Below, piece by piece: positions 59,277 through 64,000 of a stretch of 64,000 bases of DNA. The notes beneath the pieces were generated by a model that did no database searches, was not told the origin of the DNA, and saw nothing but the letters and a program-made list of their open reading frames with translations. Where the stretch lies: positions 1 through 64,000 of the forward strand of contig NZ_JADKYX010000005.1 in the NCBI RefSeq assembly GCF_016093545.1, read 5' to 3'. Made by a program: the position numbers and the translations under genes. Origin of the DNA: Massilia rhizosphaerae (GTDB lineage Bacteria; Pseudomonadota; Gammaproteobacteria; Burkholderiales; Burkholderiaceae_D). Position 1 is the first letter of the stretch, and every line of letters begins with the position of its first letter.

Positions 59277-59292
59277 TGCGGCATGTGCCGCA
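59277..59292. promoter_or_regulatory. 16-bp palindrome upstream of AhpD-like gene
   Basis: TGCGGCA-TG-TGCCGCA is a perfect seven-base inverted repeat with a two-base centre, 21 bp before the AhpD-like start codon and 70 bp before the divergent MocR-type gene. It may be an operator; MocR regulators more often bind direct repeats, so the binder is uncertain. Confidence 0.4.
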
Positions 59293-59313
59293 ACGTCGAA
59301 CAGGAGATATCGA

Positions 59314-59766
59314 ATGACACAGCGCATGGATTACAACGCGGCCAGCCCGGCCGGCATGAAGGCACTCGGTGGCGTGTACGGCCACGTCATGCAAAGCGGC
59401 CTGCCCAAGATCCTCGTCGACCTCGTCTACCTGCGCGTATCGCAGATCAACGGCTGCGCCTATTGCATCGACATGCATTCGCGCGATCTGCTGAAGGAAG
59501 GCGTGAACGTCGAGAAGCTCGTGCTGGTTCCCGCCTGGCGCGAGGCCGGCGCGTTGTTCGACGCGACCGAGCGCGCGGCACTGGCGTGGGCCGAGAGCGT
59601 GACGCGCGTGGCGGAGACGGGCGTGCCGGATGCGGATTACGCCGCCGCGGCGAGCGTGTTCGGCGAGCGGCAACTGGCCGATTTGACCATCGCGATCGGC
59701 CTGATGAATGCCTACAACCGCATGGCCATCGGCTTCCGCGCGGTCCCGTTTGCTGCGGCCCGGTGA
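59314..59766 (+). CDS. Carboxymuconolactone decarboxylase / AhpD-like protein
   Basis: A 150-aa protein of the AhpD-like alkylhydroperoxidase group. The active motif INGCAYCIDMHSRDLLKEG near residue 46 holds the CxxC pair and the downstream His used in peroxide reduction. LADLTIAIGLMNAYNRMAIG closes the fold. It begins MTQRMDYNAASPAGMKAL with CAGGAGATATCGA ahead of the ATG at 59314; a longer in-frame start is less likely. It is probably controlled by the divergent MocR-type regulator. The electron donor is unknown. Confidence 0.88.
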   Translation: MTQRMDYNAASPAGMKALGGVYGHVMQSGLPKILVDLVYLRVSQINGCAYCIDMHSRDLLKEGVNVEKLVLVPAWREAGALFDATERAALAWAESVTRVAETGVPDADYAAAASVFGERQLADLTIAIGLMNAYNRMAIGFRAVPFAAAR

Positions 59767-59776
59767 GGAGCGCGTC

Positions 59777-59938
59777 ATGACACGGATCCTGTCCGCCGCC
59801 TGCCTGGCGCTGCTGGCCGCGCTGCCGCCACCCGCCGGCGCGCACGGGACCGGGACGATAGTGAAGCCGCGGTTCCACCGCGCCGGCAATGAGCGCGGCG
59901 CCGGCGCTACAGCAAGGCGGCAATCAGGACGCTTCTGA
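59777..59938 (+). CDS. Small putative secreted protein, possibly truncated
   Basis: A 53-aa frame starting MTRILSAACLALLAALPPPAGAHG, which looks like a signal peptide with cleavage after AHA-like residues, then a short basic tail (TIVKPRFHRAGNERGAGATARR). GTGAGGAGCGCGTC gives a usable ribosome site and the gap after the AhpD-like gene is 10 bp. The last 32 bases overlap the convergent RHS gene. The tail is short for a mature exported protein, so it may be the stump of a longer gene cut by the RHS region. No family recognised. Confidence 0.4.
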   Translation: MTRILSAACLALLAALPPPAGAHGTGTIVKPRFHRAGNERGAGATARRQSGRF

Positions 59939-62900
59939 GTGAGCCGAACACGAACCGGGGACTCGTATTCCTGATGGGCCCCCAGGCCGGCCGTCCGATC
60001 AGGTCACGGAGCGTGGCCCAACTCAACCGGCTTGGTTGCCGTGCCGCGGCGGCCACCGGTTGCGCGGGGGCGGGATCGCCTTCCGGCGCTGGAGCGGCTG
60101 ACTCGCCCGATATCGCCTCGGCCGGAGCCTCCTGGGCAGCGCCTCTTTCCATCCCTGCTCCGGCCTCGGCCGCCGCCTCGCCGAATATGCTCTTGGCTGC
60201 CGCCGAACCCATTCCGCCCAGGTATCCGGCCGCAAAGCCCGTCAATCCGGCCAGCGCCAATCCGCTCGTCAGGCTCGATCCCGTCAGGGCGTCGTTGGCC
60301 ACTGCCGCGGCCATGCTGGTGCCGGCGCCCGTGACGGCCATGATCGCCGTCATCGCGAGCAGCCTGGTGGTCGCTTGGGCGCCGGCCAACGCACTGCCGG
60401 CACCGACGGCGACGCCACTCGTGACGAGTCCGGTTGCCGCGCCGATGCCGACCTGTATGCCCCAGTCGTTCCAGCCGACGTGCGCGCCGTTCCCGTGCGC
60501 GGCCTGTTTGATGTCGTACGCGAGTCCGCCCACGCCCGCGCCGATCAGTGTCGATCCGGCCATTTCCGCGGCGCCGCCGCTGAGCCCGACGACCGCGATG
60601 CCGACCGCCACCATCGCTACGTCCAGCACGATCTGGCCCGCGAAGTCCCACCACGAATGGCCGTCGCGGTCGACCAGGTCGAGCGGGTCGTTCGCCACGT
60701 ACGCGTAGCTGTTGAACGTGTCGCGGTCGAGCAGCCCGCCGCCCAACTGGTCGTCAGGCGTGAGGAAGCGCCGCAGCGCGGGGTCGTAGTAACGCGCGCC
60801 GAAATAGTACGCACCCGCGACCGTGTCGTATTCGCGCCCGCTGAACCGGTAGCGGAACCCGGTCGTTCCCGATGCCTGCGCGAGGCCGCCGAAGGCGTCA
60901 TATTCGAGTGCGGCGGCCACGGCGCCGCCGCCATCGAGCACCACCCTGGTGCTGCCGATCTGGTCATGGATGAAGAATGCCTCGCCGGCCGCGGGAATGC
61001 CGGCGCAGGGCGTCGCAACACCGTGCTCGACCGTGGTGACGATGTAGTCGCGCCCGCCGCGCGCCCCGACCATGCAGGAGTGCTGTACGCTGCCGTCGGC
61101 GAAGCGGACGACCTCGTACTCGGCACTGACGTAATAGGTCGTGATGCCCTGTTCCGTTTTCGCGAGGCGGCGGTCCAGATGATCGTAGACGTAGTCCGCG
61201 CCGGCCGTGCCGTCCTGCCGGGTGACCGACACCAGGCGCCGTTCGTCGTCGTAGGCGTAGTCGGTGGTCGTACCCTCGCGGACCAGTTGCGTCAATTCGC
61301 CGTCGAGGTCGTAACTGGCCTCGAACGGCGCCGCGCCGTTGCCGGACACGGGCGCGTAGCCCAGGAAGTCGATCGCGGTGCCGTCGGCGCCGACGCAATT
61401 GCCGGATTTGTCGTAGGCGAACGTCTGGGCGCCGATCGACGGGCCTGCGGCCGTCTGCAACCTGCCCACGGCATCGTAGGAAAACTGCGTGCTGCTTCCG
61501 GACGCGCCGAGCGCGACTACGGCGTCGTCGGCCGCTCGCGTGACGTCATGGGCGAACAGGATGGCACCGCCTCGGCCCGTCGCCCGTTGCGTGGCATAAC
61601 GCCCGTAGGCATCGTAGCCCAGGTCCAACGTGACGCCATTGCCGAACGCGACCTGGGCGGGATGGTCATAGGCATCGAAGCCGCCGTAGCCGATGACCTG
61701 GCGCGCCGTCGCGCCCGGCGCGCCGAAAGCGATCGCGGCAAGGACGCCGGACTGGACATACGTATTCGTCCGCGACGAACCGTCCGGGAACACGGTGGAG
61801 GCACGCCGCCCGTCGGGCAGGAAGGCGTGGGTGACGGTCCACGTGACGCCATCGATCGTGACGTGGCGCTGGGTCACGTTGCCGTCGGGGTCGTAGCCGT
61901 AGCGCAGCACATCGCCGGATGGTAGTTGGACCGTCGTAAGCCGACCTTTGCTGTAGGGCATATCCGTTTCGTCATAGACGAATGTCGTGTCCTGGCCGCT
62001 GCCCGTGCTTTTCCTGACGATCCGGCCGAACCCGTCGCGCAGCAGCGTCAGGGCCTTGCCTGCGGCCGTGGTCTCGGACGCGGTCCTGTCCTTGTCGTCG
62101 TATGCGATGGTGCGCGCCGAGAATACGCGGCCGGACTGGCTGGTCGAGGTCGCGACCTGGCGTCCCAGGCTGTCGTAGCTGGCCTCGGTGACGATGCCGC
62201 TCGGATCGGTAAGAGCCAGGAGACGGCCCAGGGCGTCGAATGCATAGCCGCAGGTCGCGCCGGCGCCATCGGTCTTGGCGATCGGAACCCGTTTGCCGCC
62301 GCAGAGCGCATACTGGACGGTCGTCGTCCGGGCGCCGGCGGTACCGGCGGCGACGGTGGCCGTGACGGTGTCGACGCGCGGATAGACGGTCGTCGTGGTG
62401 ACGGGCGTGCCGTCCGCGCCCGGCCCCGACACCGACACTTCGCGCCCGAACGCGTCATATGCCCACTGCGCCAGCGCGGCGGGGGCCGCGTCGAACCGGG
62501 GCAGCGACTGCGACAGCCTGGCGCCGGCGGCGTTATAGGTGCTCTCGACGATCACCGGCGCGTCGCCCGCCGCCGGATCGCGCTCCGTGCGCACGACGCG
62601 CCCGAGGCCGTCCGTGAAGACGCGATGCACGCGCCACGCGTCGGCCAACCAGTCCAGGCGTTGCGATCCGGACTGGCACAGCATGCCGTTTTCCATCGAC
62701 CAGGTGTTGCTCGACGTCTCGACCAGCGTCCCGTCGGGGGCCGTGCGGGATTCCGCGACGACGCGGCCGAGCCCGTCGATGACGCGCTTGCGCCAGGCGC
62801 CGTTGGGGTCGGTGGTGCCGGTGCATTGGCCGAAAGCGGGTTCATGCGTGTATGTCTGGACCAGCACGTGCCCATCGCCATCGGCCACCGTGTCGGCGGC

Positions 62901-64000
62901 CACGAACGTCATGAATTCCGCATCCCAGGTCGTGGTGCTGACCCTGCCGCACGGGTCGACCATGCTCGTCCGGTTGCCCAGCCCGTCATAGCCGAAGGCA
63001 GTGGTGAGCCATTGGCCCGTGACGTCGTCGTAGCGGTCGTGCGCGGTCATCAGCGCCGTGGCGGGATCGTAGGCGTAGCGGTCCTGGCGCAGCGTGGCCG
63101 GGGCGGGACCGTCGGTCGTTTCGCTGCGGGCCACGAGCAAACCCAGCTGCCAGGACGGTTCGTCGACCGTGTATTGCTGCACGACGGTCGATGCGGCGGC
63201 GAGCGCATTACCGCTCGTGTCGGTCCGCACGGCGTTGCCGAAATCGTCGTAGGCGGTAACGGTCGTCAACGACGTATCCGGGACCGGGGTCCCGTCGGGG
63301 CTCGCGAAGCTGTAGCCGGCGGCGGTGCCGCCGGTGGCGAGCACGAGCCACGCGGCGCCGGCCTCGGGTGTTTGGTAAGTCGCGGTGGTCGCGCGCATCA
63401 AGGCGCCGTCGGACGTGCGGGTGAGCAGTGACGCGCTCACCGTCTGGCTGAGCGGGAACATCTGGTTCAGCGTCGTCCTGGTGGTCGTGCCGGCGTCGCT
63501 ATCGTCGGTTTCGACGGCGGCAAAACCGAGCCAGCCGCGGCCGCCGCGATCGATCAGCGCGCCTTCGTAGCGGTATGCGGATTGCCAACTGCCGCCGATC
63601 CCGTCGGCGGTGCTGCAAGTGCGCACCACGTACTTGGGGATGGGTGTGCGTTGCAGCACGTGGCGCGCGCCCACCGACGCGGGCCGCGGGACGGCGCCGC
63701 AGCCATAGCTCGCGCCGCCGATGGCCGCGTGCAGCAAATCGCGCGGTTCCATCGCGTCGCCCTGGCTCGGCGCCGGCGTGTACACGGCCGGATCGGTCAA
63801 CGGCGCATAGGCGGCGCCGTAGCATGCGCCCACGCCGTTCGTCGCGCTCAGCAGCAGGTCGGGATACGGTCCCAGCGCGGGCATGACGAAGGCATCCTGC
63901 ACGCCATCGACGTCGACGGCATAGACCAGGTCGCTCAAGCCGATGCCGCGCAGGTCGAGCGGCATGGCGTTGCCGCCGACGCGGCTGCCGGCGGGAGGCT
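59907..64000 (-). CDS. RHS/YD-repeat protein (5' end beyond window)
   Basis: A very large RHS-family protein; the frame runs open to the right edge of the window, so the start lies outside. At least 1,360 residues are present. Many YD repeats are visible (YDYDGLGNRTSMVD-like units such as AFGYDGLGNRTSMVDPCG and TEASYDSLGRQVATST), then the RHS-associated core end GREYDTVAGAYYFGARYYDP and FLTPDDQLGGGLLDRDTFNS. After it come about 240 residues rich in Gly and Ala with several hydrophobic helices (GAATGLVTSGVAVGAGSALAG), and a basic tail. The C-terminal part is the usual site of a variable toxin; here it shows no recognised nuclease or deaminase motif. No immunity gene is evident downstream. Confidence 0.9.
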   Translation of the reverse strand, partial: PPAGSRVGGNAMPLDLRGIGLSDLVYAVDVDGVQDAFVMPALGPYPDLLLSATNGVGACYGAAYAPLTDPAVYTPAPSQGDAMEPRDLLHAAIGGASYGCGAVPRPASVGARHVLQRTPIPKYVVRTCSTADGIGGSWQSAYRYEGALIDRGGRGWLGFAAVETDDSDAGTTTRTTLNQMFPLSQTVSASLLTRTSDGALMRATTATYQTPEAGAAWLVLATGGTAAGYSFASPDGTPVPDTSLTTVTAYDDFGNAVRTDTSGNALAAASTVVQQYTVDEPSWQLGLLVARSETTDGPAPATLRQDRYAYDPATALMTAHDRYDDVTGQWLTTAFGYDGLGNRTSMVDPCGRVSTTTWDAEFMTFVAADTVADGDGHVLVQTYTHEPAFGQCTGTTDPNGAWRKRVIDGLGRVVAESRTAPDGTLVETSSNTWSMENGMLCQSGSQRLDWLADAWRVHRVFTDGLGRVVRTERDPAAGDAPVIVESTYNAAGARLSQSLPRFDAAPAALAQWAYDAFGREVSVSGPGADGTPVTTTTVYPRVDTVTATVAAGTAGARTTTVQYALCGGKRVPIAKTDGAGATCGYAFDALGRLLALTDPSGIVTEASYDSLGRQVATSTSQSGRVFSARTIAYDDKDRTASETTAAGKALTLLRDGFGRIVRKSTGSGQDTTFVYDETDMPYSKGRLTTVQLPSGDVLRYGYDPDGNVTQRHVTIDGVTWTVTHAFLPDGRRASTVFPDGSSRTNTYVQSGVLAAIAFGAPGATARQVIGYGGFDAYDHPAQVAFGNGVTLDLGYDAYGRYATQRATGRGGAILFAHDVTRAADDAVVALGASGSSTQFSYDAVGRLQTAAGPSIGAQTFAYDKSGNCVGADGTAIDFLGYAPVSGNGAAPFEASYDLDGELTQLVREGTTTDYAYDDERRLVSVTRQDGTAGADYVYDHLDRRLAKTEQGITTYYVSAEYEVVRFADGSVQHSCMVGARGGRDYIVTTVEHGVATPCAGIPAAGEAFFIHDQIGSTRVVLDGGGAVAAALEYDAFGGLAQASGTTGFRYRFSGREYDTVAGAYYFGARYYDPALRRFLTPDDQLGGGLLDRDTFNSYAYVANDPLDLVDRDGHSWWDFAGQIVLDVAMVAVGIAVVGLSGGAAEMAGSTLIGAGVGGLAYDIKQAAHGNGAHVGWNDWGIQVGIGAATGLVTSGVAVGAGSALAGAQATTRLLAMTAIMAVTGAGTSMAAAVANDALTGSSLTSGLALAGLTGFAAGYLGGMGSAAAKSIFGEAAAEAGAGMERGAAQEAPAEAISGESAAPAPEGDPAPAQPVAAAARQPSRLSWATLRDLIGRPAWGPIRNTSPRFVFGSLRSVLIAALL

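Noticed and set aside
1..64000. tRNA, rRNA, CRISPR array or replication origin
   Set aside because: Looked for cloverleaf-like genes, regularly spaced direct repeats and DnaA-box clusters; none was seen. This is a visual check, not a covariance-model search.

Overview
The window comes from a very GC-rich proteobacterium. The gene set (narK1K2GHJI with a parvulin gene, separate narXL, quinol-type norB, ubiUVT, HAF-repeat proteins, a UxaA-type fucose cluster) and the codon use point to Betaproteobacteria, order Burkholderiales, most likely an Oxalobacteraceae (Massilia-like) genome. That placement is inference; no rRNA gene is present to confirm it. There are no tRNA genes and no CRISPR array.

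Layout. 1-566: 3' end of sdhB. 642-2437: an alpha/beta hydrolase and a divergent LysR regulator. 2448-33278: a 30-kb anaerobic nitrate / nitric oxide island. It holds narK1-narK2-narG-narH-narJ-narI-ppiC (minus strand), a divergent hybrid histidine kinase, moaA-narX-narL, a Cys-tailed HMA-like protein with a small membrane protein, class II ribonucleotide reductase nrdJ, a DGC-type zinc-binding protein, the O2-independent ubiquinone genes ubiT-ubiV-ubiU, an orphan 134-aa protein, a Crp/Fnr regulator, a multi-TM protein, a DUF2249 protein, nsrR, norB, nnrS and hemN. 33292-38356: an MFS exporter with its LysR regulator, and a beta-propeller diguanylate cyclase. 38516-48516: a non-phosphorylative L-fucose catabolic cluster. 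48535-52550: two tandem HAF-repeat/PKD secreted proteins lying between remnants of an IS66-type and an IS481-type element. 52602-57713: a four-gene MacB-like ABC exporter operon with two adaptor genes. 57797-59938: a MocR/PdxR-type regulator, an AhpD-like protein and a small secreted ORF. 59907-64000: the 3' part of an RHS/YD-repeat gene.

How it works together. NarK1/NarK2 move nitrate and nitrite, and NarGHI reduces nitrate with quinol. NarJ and a parvulin assist assembly, MoaA starts the molybdenum cofactor, UbiUVT make ubiquinone without oxygen, NrdJ and HemN give oxygen-independent dNTP and haem synthesis, and NorB, NsrR and NnrS deal with nitric oxide. No nitrite reductase or nosZ is in the window. 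Several regulatory signals can be read directly. FNR-type boxes (TTAAA/TTGAA-N4-TTCAA-like) sit about 60-70 bp ahead of ubiU, nrdJ and the HMA-like gene. A near-perfect NsrR operator lies in the norB/nnrS gap. TAGTC-type 16-mers resembling NarL 7-2-7 sites lie in several promoter regions. A 46-bp element is shared at identical spacing by the promoters of moaA and the orphan 134-aa gene. In the fucose cluster, a 16-bp exact repeat precedes both transcription units and probably binds the GntR-family regulator encoded there.
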